NCBI GenBank assembly: GCA_013177805.1
Contig: JABLXU010000022.1
Coordinates: 1 to 64,000, forward strand
Direction: 5' to 3'
From: Candidatus Omnitrophota bacterium
GTDB taxonomy: Bacteria > Hinthialibacterota > Hinthialibacteria > Hinthialibacterales > Hinthialibacteraceae
Length of the DNA stretch: 64,000 nucleotides
The notes beneath the pieces were generated by a model that saw only the letters and a program-made list of their open reading frames with translations, ran no database searches and was not told the DNA's origin. How positions within the stretch are numbered: the stretch's first letter is position 1; every line of letters starts with the position of its first letter. The translations under genes and the position numbers were made by a program. Positions 53,547 to 61,495 of this stretch are shown one piece after another.

Positions 53547-54086
53547 CTATAACGCGCGCAGATAGGCCAAAATTTCTTCCGGCTCGCGCATTCTCCCGAT
53601 CCCCACATCCCCGGATGCCAGATCTCCTTCCGCCGGATCGATGATCTTGTATCCGTATGTCTTCAGCATTTCCAAATTCCGCTGCACGGCAGGATGCGAC
53701 CACATCTGATGGTGCATCGCCGGCGCGAACACCACAGGACATTGCAACGCCAGGATCAGGCTCGAGAGCAGGTCGTCAGCGATACCATGGGCCGCCTTGC
53801 CGATGATGTTGGCCGTGGCAGGCGCGATCAGGGCCAACTCAGCCCAATCCGCCCACCGCACATGTTGGATCTCATGCCGCGTGGCCGGATCGAACAGGTC
53901 TGTTCCCACCGGATGCTCGGATAAAGCCGCGAAAGTCAACGGGGAGATGAACTGCCCGGCGGACCGGGTCATGACCACCCGTACTTCCGCCCTGGCTTTT
54001 TTCAAAAGTCTCACCACGTATGCGGTTTTATAGGCGGCGATGCCTCCCGTCACTCCCACAAGGACCTTTTTCGATTCCAAATTCAT
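53547..54086 (-). CDS. coaC: Phosphopantothenoylcysteine decarboxylase (CoaC)
   Basis: 179 residues from the ATG at 54086, with GGAGAG 7 bases upstream; it overlaps the coaB stop (ATGA). A flavin-dependent decarboxylase in coenzyme A synthesis. Segments: VTGGIAAYKTAYVVRLL, the catalytic His in HVRWADW, APATANIIGKAAHGIADDLLSS. The PAMNxxMW motif reads PAMHHQMW, with His in place of the usual Asn; some actinobacterial enzymes also have His here, so activity is still plausible. It is a free-standing domain rather than the usual CoaBC fusion. Confidence 0.87.
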   Translation of the reverse strand: MNLESKKVLVGVTGGIAAYKTAYVVRLLKKARAEVRVVMTRSAGQFISPLTFAALSEHPVGTDLFDPATRHEIQHVRWADWAELALIAPATANIIGKAAHGIADDLLSSLILALQCPVVFAPAMHHQMWSHPAVQRNLEMLKTYGYKIIDPAEGDLASGDVGIGRMREPEEILAYLRAL

Positions 54087-54829
54087 ACCTGTTCTCTCCG
54101 GGAATGAATGAAGGATCTCCCGGCAAGCCGTTCTCCTAAACGGACCGCCAAACTCTCCGCGATCGCCTCCCGGGTGTGCAACGGTTCCGAAACACAAAGG
54201 TCGGCTTCCTTTTCGCCCGCTTCGATGAGATAGGCCACGTGCCGGCTGGCGTCAATATCCTCAAGGCGGTTGGCCACCACCAGATCCGCCCGGGCGCGAT
54301 TCATCAAATCAGCCGCGCGCGCAATCAATTCATCCTGTCCGATTCGCGCCTCCAGTTTGAAACCCACTAGAAACACATCCGGCGCCCATGATTTGATTCG
54401 CTCGATGAGTTTCTCGCCGCGCCGCAGCCGGATCACCCACGTATCCTCATCTGAGCGCTTCTTCCCCTCTAGGCTCTCCACTGGGACATAATCGAGCACC
54501 GCCGCCGCCATCACCACCGCCTGAAAACACTGGGTGGTCAGATATTTTTCCAATAGGTTCTTCAGGTCCGAAATGGTATAAAACCGCTCGACAGTTAAGT
54601 TTGCTTTTCCCCCGGCATACGGCGTTGCTCCCGGCACCAGACTGGTTTCGCCTGCCAGCATTACCACCTCGGCTCCGTGTTTCCAAAGCGAATTTGCGAT
54701 GGCACAACCCAACCGCCCGGTGGACCGGTTGGTGATCGCCCGCACCGCGTCCAACGGCGCGAATGTCGGTCCCGAGGTTATCAGAATCCGTTTTCCCGCC
54801 AAAATTTGCCGCTCGTTACCGGTTGTCAT
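54083..54829 (-). CDS. coaB: Phosphopantothenate-cysteine ligase (CoaB)
   Basis: About 248 residues from the ATG at 54829; an ATG at 54847 is also possible, and neither has a good site. Joins phosphopantothenate and cysteine. Family motifs: KRILITSGPTFAPLDAVRAITNRSTGRLGCAIA, AAVLDYVP (the AAVxDY motif), KSWAPDVFLVGFKLE and ADLVVANRLED. It lies upstream of coaC with an ATGA overlap, reversing the domain order of the fused CoaBC protein (decarboxylase first). Confidence 0.9.
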   Translation of the reverse strand: MTTGNERQILAGKRILITSGPTFAPLDAVRAITNRSTGRLGCAIANSLWKHGAEVVMLAGETSLVPGATPYAGGKANLTVERFYTISDLKNLLEKYLTTQCFQAVVMAAAVLDYVPVESLEGKKRSDEDTWVIRLRRGEKLIERIKSWAPDVFLVGFKLEARIGQDELIARAADLMNRARADLVVANRLEDIDASRHVAYLIEAGEKEADLCVSEPLHTREAIAESLAVRLGERLAGRSFIHSRREQV

Positions 54830-54943
54830 GGATTTGTCTAATAACAAAATATGTGCAGGCCGGCTCCGTTTAAAACACCGCGCAGATTATTCGATAAACT
54901 TGCTGTTCACTTTGCTTTCCCTTTGGGAGAAAATCACCCCTTA

Positions 54944-54974
54944 CTCTCGATACGAGAGGGCTAGAGTGAGAGAA
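54944..54974. repeat. Dispersed palindromic repeat, copy 7
   Basis: CTCTCGATACGAGAGGGC, then TAGAGTGAGAGAA. Between coaB and nuoD; a further TTTCCCTTTGGGAG fragment lies at about 54917. Confidence 0.5.
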
Positions 54975-55055
54975 TATTCTCAAATCCAAACCTAGAAAGA
55001 TCTCCGTCTTATACGCCGCGCCCCCCACATTTCGGCGTTGGTTGATGATCTCCTC

Positions 55056-56282
55056 TCACCGGTCGCAATCCCCCAAGACCAAGTCAATCGTTCCGATGAT
55101 CGCTACGACATCAGCAATCATGTGCCCCCGGCACATTTCGGGCAGCGCTGACAGGTTCACGAAGGACGGCGAGCGGATCCGCATCCGCTTGGGATAAGCT
55201 GATCCGTCACCAACCACATAAAATCCCAACTCGCCTTTCGGCGCTTCCACCGCCATGTATACTTCGCCCGCCGGAGCTTTCACCCCTTCCGACGCGAGCA
55301 GAAAATGGTGGATCAACGCCTCCATCGAGGTCTTGATCGTCGATCGTTCGGGAAACGAAATTTTATTATCATCTACCTTGACGGGTCCGCTTGGCAGATC
55401 CCGCAGCGCTTGTTGGATGATCCGCCGGGCCTGCCGCATCTCTTCGATCCGCACCAGGTAGCGGTCGTAAGTGTCTCCATTCTCGCCTAGTGGGACATCG
55501 AAATCCAGTTGGTCATAAACCAGGTAGGGATTGTCCCGCCGCAGGTCCACATCCACCCCGCTGCCCCGCAGGCACGGACCTGTGAGGCCGTATTCGATGG
55601 CCCGTCCCGCCGAGATCACCCCGATCCCTTCCGTGCGCATGCGCCAGATGGGATTCTCGGTCAGCAGAGTTTCGTATTCGTCAATCTTCCGTGCAAAATC
55701 ATCCAGGAAATTCTGCACCCGCTTGACAAAATACGGCGGCACATCCACTGCCACCCCTCCCACGCGCATGTAGGATACCGTGAACCGCGCGCCGCAGACA
55801 TCCTCAAAAATGTCATAAATCGCCTCCCGCTCCCGGAACGTGTACAAAAACACCGACATCGCCCCGATATCCAAAGCGCTGGTTCCCAGCCACAGCAAAT
55901 GAGACGAAATCCGCGCCAGTTCACTTAGAATCACCCGCAAATACTGCGCGCGCGGAGGTGCATCCATCCCGATCAGCTTCTCCACCGCCAGGCACACGGC
56001 CGTATTGTTGGACATCGGCGACATGTAATCCAGCCGGTCCGTAAAGGGAATGAAGCGGTGATACCCTTTTGCCTCGGCCAGCTTCTCCATCCCCCGGTGC
56101 AGATACCCAAGATCGGGGATCACATTCACGATCTCTTCCCCGTCCAACTCCAACACCAGCCGCAAGACCCCATGCGTGCTGGGATGTTGCGGCCCCATGT
56201 TCAGGATCATGTGCTCGGACCGGCGTTCCTTGAGCGCCTCGGTAATCCGGCTGTCCGCCTGGAATTCCAACTTATAGGTCAT
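55056..56282 (-). CDS. nuoD: NADH-quinone oxidoreductase subunit D
   Basis: 408 residues, the normal NuoD length. Peripheral-arm subunit near the quinone site. NMGPQHPSTHGVLRLVLELDGE, DLGYLHRGMEKL, RFTVSYMRVGGVA and the C-terminal IGTIDLVLGDCDR are conserved. The His of GPQHPSTHG and the Asp of the last motif belong to the family. AAGGAA lies before the ATG. Last gene of the nuoABCD run; the next gene downstream is coaB, so nuoE-N lie elsewhere. Confidence 0.96.
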   Translation of the reverse strand: MTYKLEFQADSRITEALKERRSEHMILNMGPQHPSTHGVLRLVLELDGEEIVNVIPDLGYLHRGMEKLAEAKGYHRFIPFTDRLDYMSPMSNNTAVCLAVEKLIGMDAPPRAQYLRVILSELARISSHLLWLGTSALDIGAMSVFLYTFREREAIYDIFEDVCGARFTVSYMRVGGVAVDVPPYFVKRVQNFLDDFARKIDEYETLLTENPIWRMRTEGIGVISAGRAIEYGLTGPCLRGSGVDVDLRRDNPYLVYDQLDFDVPLGENGDTYDRYLVRIEEMRQARRIIQQALRDLPSGPVKVDDNKISFPERSTIKTSMEALIHHFLLASEGVKAPAGEVYMAVEAPKGELGFYVVGDGSAYPKRMRIRSPSFVNLSALPEMCRGHMIADVVAIIGTIDLVLGDCDR

Positions 56283-56313
56283 GATTCATCTTCCTTGGCC
56301 TGTCAATCCAAAG

Positions 56314-56350
56314 TTCCCTCTTCCTCTGGGAGGGGGCCAGGGTGAGGGAA
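56314..56350. repeat. Dispersed palindromic repeat, copy 8
   Basis: TTCCCTCTTCCTCTGGGAGG, then GGGCCAGGGTGAGGGAA. It lies in the 111-bp gap between nuoC and nuoD. Confidence 0.65.
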
Positions 56351-56393
56351 ATCTATTCGACCAGCTTGATGCCTCATAATGCTTCCTTTCCCC

Positions 56394-56924
56394 CTACTCA
56401 TCCGCCAACTGTTTGTCGATATATTCATAGACTTCCTGGTCGTTGACCGGATAATCCTTGCGCAGAGGATGCCCCTCCCAATCATCCGGCATCAGGATCC
56501 GGCGTAAATCGGGATGCCCCTTGAACACGATACCGAACATATCGAAACACTCGCGCTCATGCCAGTTGGCTCCGCACCAGACCGGTGTCACTGAGTCGAT
56601 TTCCGGCTTGTTCTCCCAGACCGGCGCTTTCAACCGGATCCGTTTCTTCGTGATGGTGGAAAACAAATGATACACTACATGAAACCGGGGCTCGCCGTCC
56701 CTCATTTCCCGCAAGTGATCTACCGCCGTCAGGTCCGCGATCAGGTCAAATCGCAATTCCGGATGATCCCTTAGCGCTTTACATATTTGAGTTACGTACT
56801 CCGGCTTAATATACAACGTCAACTCACCCCGGAACTCCACGGCATTCTCGACCGCTTGTTCATAAATGCCAGCCAACGCCGTCTGCAAGGTTTCAACCGG
56901 ATCGGAAACGATAGGAAAAGTCAT
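56394..56924 (-). CDS. nuoC: NADH-quinone oxidoreductase subunit C
   Basis: 176 residues. NuoC signatures RFDLIADLTAVDHL, ERECFDMFGIVFKGHPDLRRILMPDDWEGHPLRKDYPV are present. GAGGAG is 5 bases before the ATG. Encoded separately from nuoD, as in many bacteria, not fused as in E. coli. A 425-bp non-coding gap separates it from nuoB. Confidence 0.95.
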   Translation of the reverse strand: MTFPIVSDPVETLQTALAGIYEQAVENAVEFRGELTLYIKPEYVTQICKALRDHPELRFDLIADLTAVDHLREMRDGEPRFHVVYHLFSTITKKRIRLKAPVWENKPEIDSVTPVWCGANWHERECFDMFGIVFKGHPDLRRILMPDDWEGHPLRKDYPVNDQEVYEYIDKQLADE

Positions 56925-57015
56925 GGATTCTCCTCATCGATCGAAATGGATGAGATATTCCGTCAAAAAGAAGGATTAACCGGTATGAGTTCACCTATTT
57001 TATGTTGAGTTTTTC

Positions 57016-57045
57016 CAAGTTGATATAAAACAAGTTGATATAAAA
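57016..57045. repeat. 15-bp perfect tandem duplication
   Basis: CAAGTTGATATAAAA twice in a row. AT-rich, about 90 bases upstream of the nuoC start on the minus strand. Confidence 0.6.
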
Positions 57046-57105
57046 TAAGTATTCGCAACTGCCAATCCGGTTATTTGCGTGGTCTGTCCGCCGTCCATTC
57101 CGGGC

Positions 57106-57143
57106 TTCCCTCACCCTTACCCTCTCCCAGGGGGAGAGGGAAT
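57106..57143. repeat. Dispersed palindromic repeat, copy 9
   Basis: TTCCCTCACCCTTACCCTCT, then CCCAGGGGGAGAGGGAATT. The best-conserved copy, complete with both flanks and near-perfect CCCTCTCCC / GGGAGAGGG arms. Confidence 0.7.
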
Positions 57144-57349
57144 TCTTACTGTAATCGTCCTATTCCCAGGGCGTTGCTCTGGGCTATGCTCATAACACGC
57201 CGTTGGCGCTGAAAAGACGATGACGCATTTCTGTAAACCATCTGTTACGAAAACTCCACTGGACCGGCGTGTCCGCCCGGATCAGCGATGTGGCAAAATA
57301 TCCTCTTTCACTTCCAGTTTCTCAATTCCCGGAGAAACCGGCAGGTATC

Positions 57350-57919
57350 TTACCCCACTCCCGCCAGCCGCGCGGGAAGCCGGTTTTCATCTTTGGATTC
57401 CCCCACCACGGAGGGCGCCAGTTCCTCACGCTTCTTGCCCGTCAGTTTCATCTCGTTGATCTTACGTTGCAACTGCATCACACCGTACAGCAATGCTTCC
57501 GGACGCGGCGGGCAACCGGGCACATAGACATCCACGGGAACCACTTCGTCCACGCCCTGCACCACGCTGTATACATTGAACATCCCGCCGCTCGAGGCAC
57601 ACGCCCCCATGGCGATCACCCACTTGGGCTCAGCCATCTGGTCGTACACTTTGCGCAGCACCGGGGCCATCTTTTTGGTCAGCGTCCCAGCCACAATCAT
57701 CAAGTCCGCCTGCCGCGGCGAGGCCCGGAACACCTCTGCCCCGAACCGCGCCATGTCATACCGTGATGCTCCCGTCGCCATCATCTCAATGGCGCAGCAG
57801 GACAACCCCATGGTCACCGGCCACAGAGCATTTTTTCGTGACCAATTTACAACCTTATCAACGGTGGTGGTGATGACATCGCTGCCCAGCAGGTCGATCA
57901 GTTTGGTTTCGAGGCCCAT
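57350..57919 (-). CDS. nuoB: NADH-quinone oxidoreductase subunit B
   Basis: About 189 residues from the ATG at 57919 (AAAGGAG 7 bases upstream); the longer frame to 58030 overlaps nuoA coding. Ligands of cluster N2 are intact: the Cys pair in GLSCCAIEM, Cys in MGACASSGG and Cys in VPGCPPRPE. Conserved [26 protein letters not shown]. Overlaps the end of nuoA by 22 bp. Confidence 0.95.
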   Translation of the reverse strand: MGLETKLIDLLGSDVITTTVDKVVNWSRKNALWPVTMGLSCCAIEMMATGASRYDMARFGAEVFRASPRQADLMIVAGTLTKKMAPVLRKVYDQMAEPKWVIAMGACASSGGMFNVYSVVQGVDEVVPVDVYVPGCPPRPEALLYGVMQLQRKINEMKLTGKKREELAPSVVGESKDENRLPARLAGVG

Positions 57920-58269
57920 TCCAGCACTCCTTTTTTCAACTCGTAAAACAGGGTCAGGATCAGCAGTCCCAAGAACACGCTCATCGCCCCGATTCCGTAC
58001 CATCCCAGTTCCCGGAACACCGCCGCCCATAAGAACAGGAACACAATCTCGATGTCAAAAATCACGAACAGCATAGCCACGATGAAAAACTTGATATTGA
58101 ACCGCTCCCGGGGATTGCCTACCGGCGGCATTCCGCACTCGTACGGTTCCAATTTTGCCGGGGTTTCCACTTTTGGGCCAATCAAGTACGAAATCACCAG
58201 GTTGACTACCGCGAATCCTCCCGCCAACGCGGCCATCAGCATAATTGGAATGTAATCGTATAATAACAT
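57898..58269 (-). CDS. nuoA: NADH-quinone oxidoreductase subunit A
   Basis: 123 residues from the ATG at 58269 (an in-frame TTG precedes it). Three transmembrane segments; the conserved loop [24 protein letters not shown] carries the Cys of the family, and [15 protein letters not shown] is the second helix. AGGGG lies 9 bases upstream. First gene of the cluster; a palindrome lies just upstream. Confidence 0.95.
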   Translation of the reverse strand: MLLYDYIPIMLMAALAGGFAVVNLVISYLIGPKVETPAKLEPYECGMPPVGNPRERFNIKFFIVAMLFVIFDIEIVFLFLWAAVFRELGWYGIGAMSVFLGLLILTLFYELKKGVLEWASKPN

Positions 58270-58303
58270 CAATCCCGGCCCCTTCGGTGATAGTGGATTT
58301 TTT

Positions 58304-58322
58304 ATCTATACTCAGTATAGAT
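58304..58322. promoter_or_regulatory. Operator-like inverted repeat upstream of nuoA
   Basis: ATCTATAC (58304-58311) and GTATAGAT (58315-58322) around a 3-base centre, 35 bases before the nuoA ATG on the minus strand. It shares ATCTAT...ATAGAT ends with the repeat at 31896-31917. Confidence 0.45.
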
Positions 58323-58400
58323 GGGTTAAAATGTCCCCGCAAGCAAAAGGGGAAGCGTTCGAAAAAGGGAAGGAATCTACCCGATGGCGATCAGCCATTC

Positions 58401-58440
58401 TCCTACTTTTTCCCAGGGAGCAGGCTGGGGTGAGGAAAAT
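58401..58440. repeat. Dispersed palindromic repeat, copy 10
   Basis: TCCTACTTTTTCCCAGGGAG, then CAGGCTGGGGTGAGGAAAAT. The arms are degenerate but the GGGTGAGG flank is kept. Confidence 0.5.
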
Positions 58441-58582
58441 CCTGAAAAGAGGTCAATCCTGATGCTCGATCCATTCGAAATGTCCGGCGGCCGAATTCCT
58501 GCATTCCGTCTCTTTAAGTTTTTTTCACTTAGGTATCCCTTCTGGACTCAATGATCGAATTCAATGAGACGAGATTACCGCC

Positions 58583-60121
58583 ATGCGCCATGACAGTATC
58601 CTAATCCTCGATTTCGGTTCTCAATACAGCCACCTTATCGCCCGCCGCCTCCGCGAACTGGGCGTGTATTGCGAACTTCATGCTTGCACCCGCGCCGAAG
58701 AAGCCCTGCGGGAACTCCAGCCCCGGGGGATCATCCTCTCCGGCGGTCCCTACTCTGTGTACGAAGAGGGGGCGCCTCACGCCGGCCCTGCCGTTTGGGA
58801 TTCAGGTCTGCCGGTGCTGGGGATCTGTTACGGTCTGCAGGAAATGGCCTTGGCCTTCGGCGGGAAAGTCACCGCTGGAGAACACCGCGAATACGGCCAC
58901 GCCGAACTGACTCTCCACCATCCAGGCGCGCTGTTCGGCGGTCTTCCCTCAACGCTCCAAGTCTGGATGAGCCACGGTGACAAGGTCCTTGAACTGCCGG
59001 AAGGATTTCAGGATCTGGCCCGCACGGCCAACTCCGAGCATGCGGCCATTGGTGACCTTCGACGAAATTACTATGGCATCCAGTTCCACCCCGAGGTCAG
59101 CCATACCCCCCTCGGCAAAACGATCTTGAAGAATTTTGCCTGCACGGTCTGCGGGTGCCGGGCCGATTGGTCCATGGGATCTTTCATGGAGGAAGCCATC
59201 GAGCGGATCCGCGCCCAAGTGGGCAATGGGACCGTCGTCGGCGCAATCAGCGGCGGGGTGGATTCCACCGTTTGCGCCGTCCTTCTTCACAAGGCCATCG
59301 GCAGCCGTTTCCATGGCTTTCTCGTGGACCATGGCCTTCTTCGTCTCAATGAAGCCGCCCAGGTCATGGACCGCCTCCGGAACCGCTTGGGCATCAACCT
59401 GACCTTGGTGGATGCCGGCGAACTCTTTCTCTCCCGCCTCCAAGGGGTCACCGATCCCGAGAAAAAACGCAAGATCATTGGCAATACCTTCATTGAAGTG
59501 TTCGAAGAAGAGGCCCGTAAATTGGGCAACGCCAAATTCCTGCTGCAAGGCACTCTCTACCCTGACGTGATCGAATCCATCTCCTTCAAAGGCCCTTCCG
59601 CCACGATCAAATCCCATCATAACGTCGGGGGCCTTCTCGAAAATATGAACCTCCAGCTGGTCGAGCCCCTCCGCGAACTCTTCAAGGACGAAGTCCGCGC
59701 CCTCGGCCTGGCTTTGGGCCTCGGCGAGGATACCGTTTACCGCATGCCCTTCCCCGGCCCCGGCCTTGCCATCCGCATCCTCGGCGAAGTAACCCGGGAA
59801 CGCCTCGCCATCCTCCGCCAGGCGGATGCCATCTACATTCAAGAACTGCGTGATGCCGGCCTCTACCGCCACATCGGCCAGGCTTTCGCCGTGCTTCTTC
59901 CCGTCAAATCCGTAGGTGTCATGGGCGACAGCCGCACCTATGAGGATGTCATCGCCCTGCGCGCCGTCCAAACCACCGACTACATGACCGCCGACTGGTA
60001 TCCCCTGCCCCCCGAAGTTCTCCGCCGCGCCTCCAATCGCATTATCAACGAAGTCCGCGGCGTCAACCGCGTCGTCTTTGACATCTCATCCAAACCCCCC
60101 AGCACCATCGAGTGGGAATAA
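58583..60121 (+). CDS. guaA: GMP synthase (glutamine-hydrolysing)
   Basis: 512 residues, standard length. Converts XMP to GMP with ATP and glutamine. The class I amidotransferase domain has the nucleophile in GICYGLQ and the His/Glu pair in FHPEVSHT; the ATP-PPase has ISGGVDST, and the C-terminal dimerisation domain ends KPPSTIEWE. No fault is visible. The purine gene stands alone; the next gene begins 132 bp later. Confidence 0.97.
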   Translation: MRHDSILILDFGSQYSHLIARRLRELGVYCELHACTRAEEALRELQPRGIILSGGPYSVYEEGAPHAGPAVWDSGLPVLGICYGLQEMALAFGGKVTAGEHREYGHAELTLHHPGALFGGLPSTLQVWMSHGDKVLELPEGFQDLARTANSEHAAIGDLRRNYYGIQFHPEVSHTPLGKTILKNFACTVCGCRADWSMGSFMEEAIERIRAQVGNGTVVGAISGGVDSTVCAVLLHKAIGSRFHGFLVDHGLLRLNEAAQVMDRLRNRLGINLTLVDAGELFLSRLQGVTDPEKKRKIIGNTFIEVFEEEARKLGNAKFLLQGTLYPDVIESISFKGPSATIKSHHNVGGLLENMNLQLVEPLRELFKDEVRALGLALGLGEDTVYRMPFPGPGLAIRILGEVTRERLAILRQADAIYIQELRDAGLYRHIGQAFAVLLPVKSVGVMGDSRTYEDVIALRAVQTTDYMTADWYPLPPEVLRRASNRIINEVRGVNRVVFDISSKPPSTIEWE

Positions 60122-60253
60122 AAAAGTATTTAATCAACACCTTAATCTTGACACCGCTTCCCACAGTTGCCTCTGGTCAGAATGTCTTTATAATGATCCA
60201 CTCATCCTGGTGTCCATCGCGCGGCTACGCTTTTTCCTGAAACCGGTACCGGC

Positions 60254-61459
60254 ATGAATCCTGAATCCCCCGAAAATCCGTCCTCCCGCCTCGCCGCCCT
60301 GAAAGCTCTTATCCTGCGCCTCCATGAGGGCGAAGATCTCGATACCATCCGCCTTGAACTGGCAGGCCAAGGGGAATCCACCAGTCCCGGCGAAGTCCTC
60401 GCTCTGGAACAGGAACTGCTCGCCGAAGGCCTGCCCCTCGAAGAACTGCAAGCCTACTGCGATCTCCACACCGCCGTCCTCCGGGATTTCCTTCCCCCGC
60501 TGGAAGCGTCCAACCTGCCCCCAGGCCATCCGTTGGATACCTTTCACCGGGAAAACCTGGCCCTCGCTTCCCTGGTGCGCGCCCTCCGCGCTGCGTTTCA
60601 AGTTCTCCTGACTGCCCGCACTCCCCAAGAGGCCGAGCAACTCTATTGGCTCTGCCGCCAGGCCGCCAGCGACTTGATGGACATCGAAAAACACTACCTC
60701 CGCAAACGCCGTCTCCTCTATCCCGTCCTGGAAACCAAGAACATCACCTGCCCCACCCAGGTCATGCAAGCCAAGGACGCCGAAATCCTCGCCTCGCTAA
60801 CAGCCATGCACGATAAACTGGCCGAGGATCCTTCCCTTGGCGGCAACGGCAAAACCTTCGTCTCTTGGGTGGCCGAACCCGCCCTCAAGGCCGTCGAGGA
60901 AATGATCTACAAGGAAGATAACATCCTCTTCCCCATCGCCCACGAAACCCTGACCGGCGAGGAGTGGGACAAAATCCGGCTTGATTCCCCCCGCTTCGGC
61001 TGGTGTCTGACCGAACCCCGCGACGGCTTCCGGCCTTCTTCCCGGACTCCCACGGCAGCGGGCGATTCTTGCCCCGAATTCGAAACCCTTTTCCTTCGCA
61101 ACGGCATTCTCTCCCTCCCGCAACTCGAGGCCCTGTTCCAAAACCTGCCTGCCGATCTGACCTTCGTCGATGCGGACGACATCATTCGTTTTTATTCCGA
61201 CGGTTCCGAACCGGTAGTGCCCCGAAAATCCATCATTCTGGGCCGCCGCGCGCGTTATGCTTATCCGCCCAAACACGTGGACAAGATTCTGAGCATTCTG
61301 GAAGATTTTCATGCCGGCCGGCGCGAGTACGCCGAGCATATCTTCGAATTCCGGAGGAAAACCATCCTGGCCCGGTATTACGCTCTGCGCGGCGAAACCG
61401 GCGCCTATCTCGGTGCCCTGGAATTCAAGCAGATCATTGGAGAGGGGGGAAATTCGTAA
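60254..61459 (+). CDS. DUF438-hemerythrin-PAS protein
   Basis: 401 residues, cytosolic. The N-terminal DUF438 (about 10-80: LKALILRLHEGEDLDTIRLEL) is followed by a hemerythrin-like four-helix bundle (about 95-235). Its His/Glu ligands lie in HRENLALASL, EKHYLRKRRLLYPVLE, MHDKL and YKEDNILFPIAHE and could bind a di-iron site that senses O2 or NO. The C-terminal 110 residues (LTFVDADDIIRFYSDG, RYAYPPKHVDKI, LARYYALRGETGAYLGALEF) form a PAS domain of the DUF438-associated type. Probably a redox or gas sensor. No clear ribosome site before the ATG. Confidence 0.84.
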   Translation: MNPESPENPSSRLAALKALILRLHEGEDLDTIRLELAGQGESTSPGEVLALEQELLAEGLPLEELQAYCDLHTAVLRDFLPPLEASNLPPGHPLDTFHRENLALASLVRALRAAFQVLLTARTPQEAEQLYWLCRQAASDLMDIEKHYLRKRRLLYPVLETKNITCPTQVMQAKDAEILASLTAMHDKLAEDPSLGGNGKTFVSWVAEPALKAVEEMIYKEDNILFPIAHETLTGEEWDKIRLDSPRFGWCLTEPRDGFRPSSRTPTAAGDSCPEFETLFLRNGILSLPQLEALFQNLPADLTFVDADDIIRFYSDGSEPVVPRKSIILGRRARYAYPPKHVDKILSILEDFHAGRREYAEHIFEFRRKTILARYYALRGETGAYLGALEFKQIIGEGGNS

Positions 61460-61495
61460 ATCCGCGTCGCGGGGATAAAACAGTTTCTTCCTCGT

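Larger units (their letters stand above)
56925..57349. other. Non-coding gap within the nuo cluster
   Basis: 425 bp between nuoB and nuoC, unusual inside this operon. It holds copy 9 of the dispersed repeat and a perfect 15-bp tandem duplication (CAAGTTGATATAAAA at 57016-57030 and 57031-57045). No supported ORF; an internal promoter for nuoCD is possible but not convincing. Confidence 0.55.
58270..58582. other. Divergent region between nuoA and guaA
   Basis: About 310 bp. Contains an ATCTATAC inverted repeat and copy 10 of the dispersed repeat (both listed). It must hold the promoters for nuo and guaA; I cannot place them with confidence. Confidence 0.45.

Noticed and set aside
58949-59971. 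340-codon antisense frame within guaA
   Set aside because: Opposite a complete GMP synthase; the composition looks like a complement shadow.
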